Part shown: positions 1-9,556 of the stretch, in pieces
Layout of the letters: each line of letters starts with the position of its first letter
How positions within the stretch are numbered: the first letter of the stretch is position 1
Source of the DNA: Donghicola tyrosinivorans
GTDB taxonomy: Bacteria > Pseudomonadota > Alphaproteobacteria > Rhodobacterales > Rhodobacteraceae
Direction of reading: 5' to 3'
Assembly: GCF_003003355.1 (NCBI RefSeq)
Contig: NZ_PVTQ01000004.1
Location: 301,244 to 365,243, forward strand
Length of the DNA: 64,000 bases
Translations under genes and position numbers: made by a program
The notes under the pieces: generated by a model
Database searches by the model: none
Seen by the model: only the letters and a program-made list of their open reading frames with translations
What the model was told of the DNA's origin: nothing

Positions 1-858
1 CAGTTCGATGCCGATCTGGCGGCGGGTCTCATAGACCGAGCGGCCCATGAGGATCGAGTCCGGACGCGAGAAATACACCTGCTCGAAGATGCAGAAGCGG
101 GGCTTTGCAGGTTCGAACGGGCGGTGGCTTTTCAGAAGGCCATGTTCGATCACCACCATCTCACCGGGGTCGACGTCGCGGATGAACTCGGCGCCGATGA
201 TGTCCAGTGCACAGGTTTCCGAGCTGAGGACCCAGCCGTCTTCACCAATGCGGCCGATGACAAGCGGACGCACACCCAGAGGATCACGGACACCGATCAG
301 CTTGGTACGGGTCATGGCAACCACACTGAACGCACCTTCGACGCGGCGCAGCGCGTCTTTGATCCGCTCGGGCACGTTTTGCTGTAGCGAACGGGCCATC
401 AGGTGGATGATGCACTCCGAATCCGAGCTGGACTGGAAGATCGATCCACGCTCAATCAGTTCGCGGCGCAGAGAGTTTGCGTTGGTGAGGTTCCCGTTAT
501 GGGCGATGGCAGCGCCGCCCATGGAGAATTCACCGAAGAATGGCTGAACGTCGCGGATCGCGGTGTTGCCTTTCGAGCCGGCGGTGGAGTAGCGCACGTG
601 GCCGATCGCAAGCGGACCGGGGAGCGTCTCCATCAGGCTTTGTTTGGTAAAGTTGTCGCGGACATAGCCGAAACGACGAGCCGAGTTAAAACCCTGTTCC
701 GGATCGTGGCTGACAATACCTCCTGCTTCTTGCCCGCGGTGTTGCAGGGCATGAAGGCCAAGGGCGACGAAGTTGGCAGCGTCTTTTACGCCGACAACAC
801 CGAAGACGCCGCACTCTTCGCGCAGCTTGTCATCATCGAACGGATGGGCGGGGGGCAT
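1..858 (-). CDS. purF: Amidophosphoribosyltransferase, C-terminus off the left edge
   Basis: Catalyses the first committed step of purine synthesis, PRPP plus glutamine to phosphoribosylamine, in the cytosol. The 286 codons present cover the N-terminal class II glutaminase domain. A short propeptide is followed by CGVFG, whose Cys16 would become the N-terminal nucleophile after processing. The motifs GHVRYSTAG and AHNGNLTN of the glutamine site follow, and then SSDSECI. I chose the ATG giving MPPAHPFDDDKLREEC; an in-frame TTG four codons upstream is possible. The phosphoribosyltransferase half lies outside the window. The gene is downstream of radA and cvpA on the same strand, the cvpA-purF order seen in many proteobacteria. 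Confidence 0.96.
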   Translation of the reverse strand, partial: MPPAHPFDDDKLREECGVFGVVGVKDAANFVALGLHALQHRGQEAGGIVSHDPEQGFNSARRFGYVRDNFTKQSLMETLPGPLAIGHVRYSTAGSKGNTAIRDVQPFFGEFSMGGAAIAHNGNLTNANSLRRELIERGSIFQSSSDSECIIHLMARSLQQNVPERIKDALRRVEGAFSVVAMTRTKLIGVRDPLGVRPLVIGRIGEDGWVLSSETCALDIIGAEFIRDVDPGEMVVIEHGLLKSHRPFEPAKPRFCIFEQVYFSRPDSILMGRSVYETRRQIGIEL

Positions 859-963
859 CTGGGCGGTCAAGAGGGGTCTCCGAATCCAAGAATGGCCTAG
901 CACGGCCCCATATAAGGGCCGCGCTGTGAAGTGTCACGAAAGGATTACAAATCCAAGCTGTCG

Positions 964-1521
964 TTATTTAGTGCCGCATGCGCCGACCAGACCTTCGTAC
1001 TGCTGGGTCAGCCAGCCAAGCGCCTGTTCGGGGTTCTGTTCGGCGATGCCATCGGTCATTTTGGCAAAGACAGCGGCCGAACGGGAATTGTTCACCATCT
1101 CAACGTTCTGGGTGGTCATGACGGTGTTGTAGAGGAAGAACGCGATAGCCACCAAGAGGATGCCACGCACCACGCCGAAGATGAAGCCAAGGCCCTGATC
1201 CACGCTGCCAAGGGCCGAACGCTGGACGATCGAGGAAAACAGCGGGGTGAAGAGGGACACCACCACCAGCGCCACGGCAAAGACCAGCGCGAAGGCGGTG
1301 ATGATCGACAATTCACAGCTGTCCGCGATGAAACCGCCCACACCGGGGATTTCTTTGACCAGAGGTTCCACATTGGGGGCAAAGATGAAGGCCAGCACTG
1401 CGGCGGCAACCCAGCCGACAATGGCCATGATCTCGCGCACGACGCCTCGCGAGAACGCCAGCAGCGCCGAGAGGACCACGACGCCTGCAACAGCCGCGTC
1501 GATAATCGTGAAACCTTCCAT
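964..1521 (-). CDS. cvpA: CvpA family inner-membrane protein
   Basis: A 185-residue protein matching the CvpA family in length and layout. Four hydrophobic segments are visible (about residues 8-26, 30-50, 72-97 and 113-135), with the family-typical start FTIIDAAVAGVVVLSALLA and the glycine-rich GSVDQGLGFIFGVVRG stretch. The family was named for colicin V production in E. coli and lies beside purF there as here; its role is envelope homeostasis and its exact biochemistry is unsettled. It is 21 bp downstream of radA and about 105 bp upstream of purF, so the three are probably cotranscribed. Confidence 0.93.
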   Translation of the reverse strand: MEGFTIIDAAVAGVVVLSALLAFSRGVVREIMAIVGWVAAAVLAFIFAPNVEPLVKEIPGVGGFIADSCELSIITAFALVFAVALVVVSLFTPLFSSIVQRSALGSVDQGLGFIFGVVRGILLVAIAFFLYNTVMTTQNVEMVNNSRSAAVFAKMTDGIAEQNPEQALGWLTQQYEGLVGACGTK

Positions 1522-1542
1522 CGTATTTCCCCGTTTTAAGCA

Positions 1543-2910
1543 CTAGCCTGCGCCGAAAACATCTCCGACGAAAGCAGTCAAATCCTCGTAAGCGCGTTGG
1601 CTGATACCAGCGATCTTTGCGCCTTTCTTGCCCTTTGGCACAATCGCGTTCGAGAAACCAAGTTTTTCTGCTTCTTTCAACCTGTTTTCCGCCTGACCCA
1701 CCGGACGTAAGGCACCCGAAAGGCTGATTTCGCCAAAAACCACTGTATCTGCGGGTAGGGCGGAATCTTCACGAGCCGAAAGTAGCGCTGCCGCAACGGC
1801 CAGATCGGCGGCGGGTTCTGACAGTTTCATGCCGCCCGCTACGTTCAGATAGACGTCCAGGCCGGCAAAGCTGATGCCGCAGCGCGCTTCAAGCACCGCA
1901 AGCACCATGGCAAGGCGGGCCGAGTCCCATCCGACCACAGCGCGGCGCGGCTGGCTGAGGGAACTGGGGGCGACCAGCGCCTGAAATTCAACCAAGACAG
2001 GGCGGGTGCCTTCGATGCCCGAGAACACGACCGAGCCGGGGCTGGGGTTGCCGCGCTCTGACAGGAACAGGGCCGAGGGGTTGGTGACCTCGGACAGGCC
2101 GCTGCCGGTCATCTCAAAGACGCCGATCTCATCGGCAGGGCCAAAGCGGTTTTTCACGCTGCGCAGAATACGGAATTGGTGCCCGCGTTCGCCCTCGAAA
2201 TACAGAACTGTGTCCACCATGTGTTCGACCACGCGGGGACCGGCGATCTGGCCTTCCTTGGTGACGTGGCCGACCAGAATCACTGCCATATCGTTGCGTT
2301 TGGCAAATGTGGTCAGCTCATGAGCGGCGGCGCGGACCTGACTGACGCTGCCGGGGGCGCTGTCCACATTGTCGGCCCACATGGTTTGGATCGAATCGAT
2401 GATCGCCAGACGGGGCTTTTCGGTCTCAAGCGTAGTGAGGATGTCGCGCAGGTTGGTTTCGGCCCCCAGCAGCACCGGCGCGTTTGCAAGGCCAAGACGT
2501 TGGGCGCGCATTCTGACCTGAGCGCTGGCTTCCTCGCCCGATATATAAACGGTCTTCACCCCGTTCTGGGCAAAGCGTGCTGCAGCTTGCAGCAAGAGGG
2601 TCGATTTGCCGATGCCCGGATCGCCGCCCACCAGAATCGCGCTGGCATCCACCAGACCTCCGCCTAGAACGCGGTCCAGTTCGCCCATTCCGCTTAAGGT
2701 GCGGGGCGGGGGCGTTTCGGCCGTGCCAAGGTCGGTCAGGGGGATGCTGCGGCCCTTCATCGCGCCAAGGGATTTCTTGGCGGGACCAGCCGAAGATAGG
2801 GGCTTTTCCTCGACGATGGTGTTCCATTCGCCGCAAGCGTCACAACGGCCCGACCATTTCGAAGTGGCCGCGCCGCAAGCAGTACAGGTGAAGTTCAGTG
2901 TTTTAGCCAT
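1543..2910 (-). CDS. radA: DNA repair protein RadA
   Basis: RecA-like ATPase that drives branch migration and processing of recombination intermediates. The 455 residues show the standard order: an N-terminal C4 zinc finger (CTACG...CDACGEW, residues 10-28), a RecA-type core with Walker A GGDPGIGKSTLL (near residue 95), the RadA-specific KNRFG motif (near residue 253), and a C-terminal Lon-protease-like domain with GGMKLSEPAADLAVA. Full length with all motifs intact. It is followed closely by cvpA and preceded by a small membrane protein gene on the same strand. No clear Shine-Dalgarno precedes the ATG. Confidence 0.97.
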   Translation of the reverse strand: MAKTLNFTCTACGAATSKWSGRCDACGEWNTIVEEKPLSSAGPAKKSLGAMKGRSIPLTDLGTAETPPPRTLSGMGELDRVLGGGLVDASAILVGGDPGIGKSTLLLQAAARFAQNGVKTVYISGEEASAQVRMRAQRLGLANAPVLLGAETNLRDILTTLETEKPRLAIIDSIQTMWADNVDSAPGSVSQVRAAAHELTTFAKRNDMAVILVGHVTKEGQIAGPRVVEHMVDTVLYFEGERGHQFRILRSVKNRFGPADEIGVFEMTGSGLSEVTNPSALFLSERGNPSPGSVVFSGIEGTRPVLVEFQALVAPSSLSQPRRAVVGWDSARLAMVLAVLEARCGISFAGLDVYLNVAGGMKLSEPAADLAVAAALLSAREDSALPADTVVFGEISLSGALRPVGQAENRLKEAEKLGFSNAIVPKGKKGAKIAGISQRAYEDLTAFVGDVFGAG

Positions 2911-2991
2911 GGCAAAGTCATGCCCAATGGCAGCGCACAGCGCAAGTGTTCTTTGTTTGTTTCTCTTCTGGTTTCGCGAAACCGGTCAGCT

Positions 2992-3381
2992 TTAGAACCA
3001 GCTGACCCATGCCCAAAGAAGCAGGAAGCCAACGAAAACAACCGCATGGACCCAGTCCAGCCAAGGCCAGTTACGCCCCCGCGCGGTAGTCGAGGCCACA
3101 AGCGCCAGCGATGCGCCAATGGGTAGTCCCAAGCCGCCGCCGCTTTGCTTCAGTTGCGTGGCATAGTTGAAGAGGGGCCCCGCATAGAGGCCGATAGCGG
3201 GCATTACATAGATGGTGAACAGCCCCACCAGACACAGCAGCAGCGCCACAAGCGCCCAGATGCGGGCAGGCGAGCGGCTGGAGTAAACCCGTGCCAAAGC
3301 GATCGGGACAAGGATCGCCAGATAGATCCCGTTTTGCAGGGCAAAAAAGATCATAACAGGGGTACTCGTCTCAAACAGCAT
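2992..3381 (-). CDS. Small four-helix membrane protein of unknown function
   Basis: Not a family I can name. The likely start is the ATG of MLFETSTPVM rather than an upstream in-frame ATG that would overlap mlaF. The 129-residue product has about four hydrophobic helices (residues 8-27, 36-58, a weaker glycine-rich stretch near 85-97, and 108-127) and ends in WAWVSWF, with a short polar loop TTARGRNWPW before the last helix. It begins 8 bp downstream of the mlaF stop and reads the same way, so it is probably translated from the same message. That position would fit an accessory role in envelope lipid transport, but nothing in the sequence proves it. Confidence 0.75.
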   Translation of the reverse strand: MLFETSTPVMIFFALQNGIYLAILVPIALARVYSSRSPARIWALVALLLCLVGLFTIYVMPAIGLYAGPLFNYATQLKQSGGGLGLPIGASLALVASTTARGRNWPWLDWVHAVVFVGFLLLWAWVSWF

Positions 3382-3389
3382 GGGTCGTC

Positions 3390-4136
3390 CTATCTTACGG
3401 CAGCAATTGGCCCCTCGGCGCGGCCATGAATGAACTGGTCCAGATAAGGATTGCCCGATGCATCCATTTGCGCAACAGGGCCAGTCCACTGAACCACCCC
3501 TTCGTGGATCATCGCGATGTTGTCGGCAATGGCGCGAACGGATGTCATGTCGTGGGTAATGGTCATCGCGGTTGCACCCATTTCGGTTACAATCTCGCGG
3601 ATCAAGTCATTGATGACGCCGGACATAATCGGATCAAGGCCGGTGGTCGGCTCATCGAAAAAGATGATTTCGGGGTCGGCCGCGATGGCACGGGCAAGGC
3701 CCACACGCTTTTGCATGCCGCCGGACAGTTCAGCCGGAAATTTGTCGGCCACATCCGGTTTCAGGCCCACACGGCGCAGCTTTTCGATGGCAATTTCGCG
3801 GGCCTCAGTCTTGGGCCGCTTGAGGCTGCCGCGCAGCAGACGGAAGGCGACGTTCTGCCAGACGGGTAGGCTGTCAAACAGCGCCGCGCCTTGGAACAGC
3901 ATCCCGAAACGGGCAAGGAAGGGATCGCGGCTGGCGGTCTCGACGTTCTGGCCGTCCACCATGATGGTTCCCTGATCGGGATGGACCAGACCCAGAATGC
4001 ATTTCAGCAGCACTGACTTTCCGGTCCCTGAGCCGCCGATGATCACCATGGAACTGCCCTTGGCAATCTCAAGGTTCACGCCGCGCAGCACGTGGTTCGA
4101 GCCGAAGGTTTTGTGGATATCGGTCAGCTGGATCAT
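3390..4136 (-). CDS. mlaF: MlaF-type ABC transporter ATP-binding protein
   Basis: Cytoplasmic ATPase of the Mla/MCE phospholipid transport system, which moves phospholipid between outer and inner membrane. The 248 residues contain Walker A GGSGTGKSVLL (from about residue 34), the signature LSGGMQKRVGLARA, Walker B IIFFDEPTTGLDP and the switch His in TITHDM. The unusual signature GGMQKR is typical of MlaF/TTG2A ATPases. Its start overlaps the mlaE stop by four bases, giving translational coupling. The MCE substrate-binding protein (MlaD) and other partners are not in the window. Confidence 0.92.
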   Translation of the reverse strand: MIQLTDIHKTFGSNHVLRGVNLEIAKGSSMVIIGGSGTGKSVLLKCILGLVHPDQGTIMVDGQNVETASRDPFLARFGMLFQGAALFDSLPVWQNVAFRLLRGSLKRPKTEAREIAIEKLRRVGLKPDVADKFPAELSGGMQKRVGLARAIAADPEIIFFDEPTTGLDPIMSGVINDLIREIVTEMGATAMTITHDMTSVRAIADNIAMIHEGVVQWTGPVAQMDASGNPYLDQFIHGRAEGPIAAVR

Positions 4137-4909
4137 GCGGCGAAGAACAACTCTGTCAGAATGTAGTTGGCGGCGAAGATCAGGACCGAGGCGGAGACGA
4201 CTGCGGACTTGGTTGCACGGCCCACGCCTTGCGCCCCGCGGCCCGAATTCATGCCATGATAGCAGCCCATCGTGGCCACGATAAACCCGAAGGCCGCGCC
4301 CTTTACGAGACCCGAGATAATGTCCCAGCCTTCCAGAAAGTCCACGGTGTTCTTGATGTAGGTGGCAGCGTTGAAATCCAGACGGTTCACGCCCACCACA
4401 TAGCCGCCGAAAATCCCGATGGAATCGCCCACGGCCACCAGCACCGGAACAGCCAGCGTTGCTGCCAGAACGCGGGGAAGTGTCAGGTATTTCATGGGGT
4501 TGGTGGACAAAGTTGTCAGCGCATCGATCTGCTCGGTCACTTTCATCGTGCCGATCTCAGCAGCGATTGAACTGGCCACACGGGCAGCGACCATCAGGCC
4601 ACCAAGCACAGGCCCCAATTCGCGCACCATACCGATGGCGACGATGGAAGGCACCACCTCTTCGGCCCCGTAGCGCGATCCACCTGCAAAGATTTGCAAC
4701 GCCAAAGCGCCACCGGTGAAGAAGGCGGTAAGGCCCACCACGGGCAGGGACAGCCAGCCGATCTGGATCAGCGCGTTAAGGAATTCGCGCGGATAGAACG
4801 GCGGGCGAAACAGGTGGCTGACGGTCTGCGCGGCGTAGAGAACCACCGCGCCAATAGATGCCAGCGCCCCCATCACAGCGCGCCCGAGTGAGGCCAGTAG
4901 ACGGATCAT
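4133..4909 (-). CDS. mlaE: MlaE-type ABC transporter permease
   Basis: Integral membrane permease of the Mla phospholipid transporter, 258 residues, the usual family size. Hallmarks seen: the amphipathic N-terminus, the FREFLNAL-like segment ([14 protein letters not shown]), the conserved [16 protein letters not shown], the [18 protein letters not shown] signature and the [14 protein letters not shown] loop that contacts the ATPase. About five transmembrane helices follow. It overlaps alr upstream and mlaF downstream by four bases each, so alr, mlaE and mlaF form one translationally coupled unit. Confidence 0.93.
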   Translation of the reverse strand: MIRLLASLGRAVMGALASIGAVVLYAAQTVSHLFRPPFYPREFLNALIQIGWLSLPVVGLTAFFTGGALALQIFAGGSRYGAEEVVPSIVAIGMVRELGPVLGGLMVAARVASSIAAEIGTMKVTEQIDALTTLSTNPMKYLTLPRVLAATLAVPVLVAVGDSIGIFGGYVVGVNRLDFNAATYIKNTVDFLEGWDIISGLVKGAAFGFIVATMGCYHGMNSGRGAQGVGRATKSAVVSASVLIFAANYILTELFFAA

Positions 4910-5946
4910 GCGCCGATATACTTCCGCTGGTAGCGATTGCCGAGGCTGGTCAGGATTTCATAGCCGATGGTGCCAGCGGCGGTTGCCACTTGATCCACCG
5001 TTTGATGTTTTCCAAGCAGCTCGACCGTTTCGGGAATATGGTCCAGATGGGTGATGTCGATGCCAATGAGGTCCATCGAAACGCGCCCCAGAATTGGGCA
5101 GGCGACACCATTGGCATAGACTTTACCCTTGCCCGATTGGGCGCGGATGATGCCGTCAGCGTAACCGGCGGCGATGGTCGCCACGCGGGTGGGCTTGTCG
5201 GCGGTCCAGCTGTTGCCGTAACCCACGGTCTCGCCCGCCTCAACGATACGAGACTGGATTACGGGGATGTTCAGATGGGCGACGGGCTGCGCATCCACAA
5301 AGGGCTCGGCCCCGTACATGCCGATGCCGGGGCGGGTCACGTCGAAATGGTAGTCGGCCCCCAGCAGGATGCCGCCCGTCGCGCTAAGGGCGCGGGGGGC
5401 GTTGATGCCGTCGGTCATGGCTTTGAACGCGGCCAGTTGCTGCGCGTTCATGGCGTGATCAGGCTCATCCGCGCAGGCAAGGTGGCTCATGACCAGCACG
5501 GGGTTTGCGGCCAGAACGGCGTCTTTGACGCTGTCCCATTCCGCCGGTTCCATGCCCAGACGGTTCATGCCGCTGTCCAGCTGGATGCCGAAGGGGCGAC
5601 CGGCACTTTCGGCCTGATGACGCTGCCATTGCTCGGCCGAGTTCAGCATGGGGATCAGGTCCGCGTTGCGGATCACTGTCGCATCACCTGCCATATGGCC
5701 GCCAAACACGAAGATCTGCGGATCGGGGCCCACGGCGTGGCGTACCTCAATGCCTTCTTCTGCAATGGCGACAAAGAATTTCTTGGCGCCTTCACGGGCC
5801 AGTCGAGCGGCGACCGTTGCGGCCCCCAACCCGTATGCATCGGCTTTCACAACGGCGCCAGCCTCGGCATTGCCGGAGGCGGCGGCCAGAGCGCGCCAGT
5901 TCGCCACAAGGGCGTCGAGATCGATCATCAGTTCAGAACGTGCCAT
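4906..5946 (-). CDS. alr: Alanine racemase
   Basis: PLP enzyme that makes D-alanine for peptidoglycan. The N-terminal TIM barrel starts with [18 protein letters not shown] and carries the PLP lysine in [11 protein letters not shown] (Lys34). The substrate-side motif GIGMYGAEP and the C-terminal domain with [11 protein letters not shown] are present. At 346 residues it is slightly short for the family but complete. It follows dnaB by 79 bp and overlaps mlaE by four bases. Coupling a peptidoglycan precursor gene to envelope lipid transport is a common roseobacter arrangement as far as I recall, which I could not check. Confidence 0.96.
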   Translation of the reverse strand: MARSELMIDLDALVANWRALAAASGNAEAGAVVKADAYGLGAATVAARLAREGAKKFFVAIAEEGIEVRHAVGPDPQIFVFGGHMAGDATVIRNADLIPMLNSAEQWQRHQAESAGRPFGIQLDSGMNRLGMEPAEWDSVKDAVLAANPVLVMSHLACADEPDHAMNAQQLAAFKAMTDGINAPRALSATGGILLGADYHFDVTRPGIGMYGAEPFVDAQPVAHLNIPVIQSRIVEAGETVGYGNSWTADKPTRVATIAAGYADGIIRAQSGKGKVYANGVACPILGRVSMDLIGIDITHLDHIPETVELLGKHQTVDQVATAAGTIGYEILTSLGNRYQRKYIGA

Positions 5947-6025
5947 GCCGCTTTGATGCCATTTGGCATTGCAGGGTCAAGAGAAATCGCTGTGAACTTG
6001 TATCCTGTGAACGGTAAAGGGCGGC

Positions 6026-7507
6026 TTAATAGTCGCCGCCCTGATCTTGTTGCCATGGTTTCACAAGGTTGCCAAAGCGGGTGAACTGGGATTCGAACGC
6101 CAGTTCCACGGTGCCGATGGGACCGTGACGCTGCTTGCCCAGGATAACCTCGGCCTTGCCGTGCAGGCGCTCCATCTCTTCCTGCCAGACTTGCAGGCGT
6201 TCCAGATCGTGTTCGCCCGGCTTTTCCCGTTCCTTGTAGTATTCCTCGCGGAACACGAACATCACCACGTCGGCGTCCTGTTCGATCGAACCCGATTCAC
6301 GCAGGTCTGACAGCTGCGGACGTTTATCTTCGCGGTTTTCCACCTGACGCGACAGCTGCGATAGGGCGATCACGGGGATCTGCAGTTCCTTGGCGATGGC
6401 CTTCAAACCCTGCGTAATCTCCGAGATTTCGTTCACGCGGTTTTCCGACTGCGAGCCGCGCAGCAGCTGCAAATAGTCGACCATCAGCACATCAAGGCCG
6501 TGGGTCCGTTTCAGACGGCGGGCGCGGGCGGCGACCTGAGAGATCGGCAGCGCGGGCGTGTCGTCGATGTATAGCGGGCAGGATTCGAGGCTTTTCGCGG
6601 CTTCCACAAAGCGGCGGAATTCGGTCTCGGTGAAATCACCCTGACGGATTTTGTGCGAGCTGATCTCGGACGCTTCGGCCAGAATACGGCTGGCCAGCTG
6701 GTCCGCGCTCATTTCCAAGCTGAAAAAGCCCACGCAGCCGCCGTCCAATGTGCCTTCGCTACCATCGGGGCGCAGGCCCTTTCGGTAGGCTTTGGCCACG
6801 TTGAAGGCGATGTTGGTTGCCAGCGAGGTTTTCCCCATCGAGGGACGTCCCGCCAGAATGATAAGGTCCGACGGGTGCAGGCCACCCATTTTCTTGTCCA
6901 GATCGATCAGACCGGTCGAGATACCCGCCAGCTGACCTTCGCGCTGGTAGGCGATGTTGGCGACGTTCACCGCCTCGGTCACGGCACGCAGGAACGACTG
7001 GAAGCCGGTTTCCGATTTGCCCTGTTCGCCAAGTTTGTAGAGCTTTTGCTCGGCCTCGGTGATCTGTTCGCGGGGGTCGTTGTGGACCTCGATCTTGGAG
7101 GCCTTGCCCGAGATTTCCTGTCCCAGTTGGATCAATTCACGGCGGATGGCCATATCATAGATCATCTGGGCGTAATCGCGTGCCGCGTAGGCCGCCACGG
7201 CGCTGCCCGCAAGGCGGGCCAGATAGGCGGGGCCGCCCAGTTCCTTCAGGCCTTCGTCATTTTCCAGAAACGCCTTTAGCGTCACGGGCGAGGCCAGCAT
7301 GTTCTTGGAGATCTTTGCCGCAGCCGTCTCATAAATCCGGGCGTGGACCGGATCGTGGAAATGGGTGGGCTTGATCAGGGTGGCGACACGATCGTAGATT
7401 TCGTTGTTCGTCAGAATGGCCCCTAGCAATTGCTGCTCGGCCTCGATCGAGTGGGGCAGCCCTTCAGAGGCCTCCACCTGTGCTTTGATCGCTGCGATCT
7501 CGTTCAT
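6026..7507 (-). CDS. dnaB: Replicative DNA helicase DnaB
   Basis: Hexameric 5'-3' helicase of the replication fork. The 493 residues include the helical N-terminal domain (PHSIEAEQQLLGAIL, residues 19-33), the linker, and the RecA-like C-terminal domain with Walker A GRPSMGKTSLA (near residue 219). Helicase motifs DVLMVDYLQLL, ALSQLSRQVENR and DLRESGSIEQDADVV follow. No intein or insertion interrupts it. The ATG is preceded by GAGGA five bases upstream. It leads the minus-strand run that continues into alr, mlaE and mlaF, which may share its promoter. Confidence 0.98.
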   Translation of the reverse strand: MNEIAAIKAQVEASEGLPHSIEAEQQLLGAILTNNEIYDRVATLIKPTHFHDPVHARIYETAAAKISKNMLASPVTLKAFLENDEGLKELGGPAYLARLAGSAVAAYAARDYAQMIYDMAIRRELIQLGQEISGKASKIEVHNDPREQITEAEQKLYKLGEQGKSETGFQSFLRAVTEAVNVANIAYQREGQLAGISTGLIDLDKKMGGLHPSDLIILAGRPSMGKTSLATNIAFNVAKAYRKGLRPDGSEGTLDGGCVGFFSLEMSADQLASRILAEASEISSHKIRQGDFTETEFRRFVEAAKSLESCPLYIDDTPALPISQVAARARRLKRTHGLDVLMVDYLQLLRGSQSENRVNEISEITQGLKAIAKELQIPVIALSQLSRQVENREDKRPQLSDLRESGSIEQDADVVMFVFREEYYKEREKPGEHDLERLQVWQEEMERLHGKAEVILGKQRHGPIGTVELAFESQFTRFGNLVKPWQQDQGGDY

Positions 7508-7594
7508 CTTATCCTCGTGATACGGGTGGCTCTAGGCAATAGCGGAGAGCGATGCGCGATGGCAAATTGTATAACCCTGTGGGTAAAATGTGAA

Positions 7595-7628
7595 TAACGC
7601 GCCCCCATGATTTTGTAGGAGCGCGTTA
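7595..7628 (-). terminator. Stem-loop between pyrE and dnaB
   Basis: TAACGCGC (7595-7602) pairs perfectly with GCGCGTTA (7621-7628) around an 18-nt loop. Read in the direction of pyrE (minus) it is followed by ATTCACATTTT, a weak T-rich tail. It most likely ends the pyrC-pyrE message before the dnaB promoter. The poor U tract leaves this as a probable, not a strong, terminator. Confidence 0.45.
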
Positions 7629-7691
7629 CCTTTCGTCTACATGTCCGCTTTTCCCGTCAAACGGGTGGCGGGCTTTTGCCGGTGGCGGGGA

Positions 7692-8372
7692 TTAGCCTTT
7701 TTTGTTGGCTTCCTGCCACTCGCGCGGTGCGTTCAGGAATTTCTCGACCTCGGTCAGGGTCTCTTCGTCGAAGGCGCCGCTTTCCTTGGCCTCGGCAAGA
7801 ACGTCCCACCAGGTGCAGAGATAGTGCAGATCAACGCCGTGATCGCCGAGGGTTTTCTCGGTTTCGGGGAAGATGCCGTAGTAGAAAATCACCGCAGTAT
7901 GGCCGCAGGTCGCGCCGGTTTCGCGGATCGCATCCACGAAGGACAGTTTCGAGCCGCCGTCGGTGGTCAGGTCTTCCACCAGCAGAACCCGTTCGCCTTC
8001 AGTCATCGCGCCTTCGATGCGGGCGTTGCGACCGTAGCCCTTGGGCTTTTTGCGCACATAGGTCATGGGCAGCGCCATACGTTCCGCGACCAGAGCTGCG
8101 AACGGAATGCCTGCGGTCTCGCCGCCAGCGATATTGTCGAAGGCCTCAAAGCCCGCATTGCGCATGACGGTGACGGTCAGGAAGTCCATCAGGGTGCTGC
8201 GGATGCGCGGGAAACTGATCAGCTTGCGGCAGTCGATATAGGTGGGCGAGGGCAGGCCGGAGGCCAGAGTGAAGGGCTCACGTGCGTTGAAGTGGACGGC
8301 CTTGATTTCCAGCAGCATGCGGGCGGTCAGGCGGGCGATCTCTTCGCGGGTGGGGTAGGAGGTGGGGATCAT
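7692..8372 (-). CDS. pyrE: Orotate phosphoribosyltransferase
   Basis: Converts orotate and PRPP to OMP in pyrimidine synthesis. The 226-residue protein has the type I PRTase fold. [12 protein letters not shown] lies in the N-terminal hood, [15 protein letters not shown] is the phosphate loop and [15 protein letters not shown] is the PRPP-binding motif with two acidic residues. The C-terminus is polar and lysine-rich. AAGGAA lies nine bases before the ATG. It follows pyrC on the same strand, separated by one copy of the dispersed intergenic repeat. Confidence 0.96.
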   Translation of the reverse strand: MIPTSYPTREEIARLTARMLLEIKAVHFNAREPFTLASGLPSPTYIDCRKLISFPRIRSTLMDFLTVTVMRNAGFEAFDNIAGGETAGIPFAALVAERMALPMTYVRKKPKGYGRNARIEGAMTEGERVLLVEDLTTDGGSKLSFVDAIRETGATCGHTAVIFYYGIFPETEKTLGDHGVDLHYLCTWWDVLAEAKESGAFDEETLTEVEKFLNAPREWQEANKKG

Positions 8373-8398
8373 CGGTGTGGTTCCTTGTGGCTGCGGAG

Positions 8399-8462
8399 GG
8401 GGGGCTGTCTGCCCCCCGGCGCAATCGCGCCTCCCCCCGAAGGTATTTTTGCCAAGATGAAA
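8399..8462 (-). repeat. Dispersed GGTATTT/hairpin repeat, copy A
   Basis: On the plus strand a G/C-rich hairpin block, including GGGGGCTGTCTGCCCCCC, is followed by the core CCCCCCGAAGGTATTTTTGCC and then AAGATGA. It sits directly after the pyrC stop, in the pyrC-pyrE gap. The same core occurs near 11749, 16581 and 23723. The hairpin half, which reads GGGGGGCAGACAGCCCCC on the other strand, is shared with copy B. Confidence 0.8.
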
Positions 8463-9503
8463 TCAGTCGGCGGTCCAGAAGACCGGGAAGCCCGGATCGA
8501 AGACGGTGACAGGGCCAGCGCCGGTTTCGATCTTGTTGGGGAAGTCCACGGGCGCGTCGGTTTTGGTCAGCGTCAGGGTGCTTTCGTTTGCAGGCAGGCC
8601 GTAGAATTTCGGACCGTTCAGAGAGGCGAAAGCTTCGAGTTTGTCGAGGGCGCCGTCTTCCTCGAAGACATGGGCCAAGAGCGACATGGTGTTGGTCGCG
8701 GTGAAGCAACCGGCGCAGCCACAGGCGCTTTCTTTGGCCGCATCTGCATGCGGGGCGCTGTCGGTGCCAAGGAAGAAGCTGGCATCGCCGCTGGTCGCCG
8801 CTTGGCGCAGGGCGAGGCGATGTTCTTCCCGTTTGGCGACGGGCAGACAGTAGTAGTGCGGTTTGATCCCGCCCACGAGGATGTGGTTGCGGTTGATGAT
8901 CAGGTGGTGCGTGGTGATCGTCGCGCCGATGTTATCGCCACCTTCGCGCACATAGTCAGCGCCATTCTTGGTGGTGATATGCTCCATGATCACGCGCAGA
9001 TCGGGGGTCGCTTTGCGGATCGGGTCCAGAACGCGATCGATGAAGACAGCTTCGCGGTCGAAGATGTCGACGGCAGGGTCGGTGACTTCGCCATGAACGC
9101 AAAGGGGGCAGCCGATTTCGGCCATCTTTTCCAGCACGGGACGGACCTTGTCGAAGTTGGTCACGCCCGAGTGGGAGTTGGTTGTTGCACCCGCAGGATA
9201 GAGTTTGACCGCTTTGATCAGACCGCTGGTGTGGGCCGCTGCGAGATCGTCCGCGTCCGTGTCCTCGGTCAGGTAGAGGGTCATCAGTGGCGTGAAATCA
9301 GCGCCTTCGGGGATCGCGGCAAGGATACGTTCGCGATAGGCGGCGGCGTCAGATCCGGTCACCACAGGGGGCACCAGATTGGGCATGATGATGGCACGCG
9401 CAAAGTGGCGCGCGGTTTCGGGCGCAATACCGGCCAGCATTGCGCCATCGCGCAGGTGCAGGTGCCAGTCGTCGGGGCGGCGGATCGTGATGCTTTGGGT
9501 CAT
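8463..9503 (-). CDS. pyrC: Dihydroorotase, class II
   Basis: Zinc enzyme cyclising carbamoyl aspartate to dihydroorotate. The 346-residue length and the close spacing of the metal motif DWHLHLRDG (residues 12-20) place it in the short E. coli-like class II. Further metal ligands are seen in CVHGEV (His), IMEHITTK (His) and the aspartate of GTDSAPHA. The carboxylated-lysine region [11 protein letters not shown] is present. Its start has no obvious Shine-Dalgarno. pyrC and pyrE form a two-gene pyrimidine unit, interrupted only by a repeat element. Confidence 0.97.
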   Translation of the reverse strand: MTQSITIRRPDDWHLHLRDGAMLAGIAPETARHFARAIIMPNLVPPVVTGSDAAAYRERILAAIPEGADFTPLMTLYLTEDTDADDLAAAHTSGLIKAVKLYPAGATTNSHSGVTNFDKVRPVLEKMAEIGCPLCVHGEVTDPAVDIFDREAVFIDRVLDPIRKATPDLRVIMEHITTKNGADYVREGGDNIGATITTHHLIINRNHILVGGIKPHYYCLPVAKREEHRLALRQAATSGDASFFLGTDSAPHADAAKESACGCAGCFTATNTMSLLAHVFEEDGALDKLEAFASLNGPKFYGLPANESTLTLTKTDAPVDFPNKIETGAGPVTVFDPGFPVFWTAD

Positions 9504-9556
9504 AGGCGCGGATTAGCCCAAGGCGCGGCGCGATGCCAGTGTTTGTTGCGCTGGCC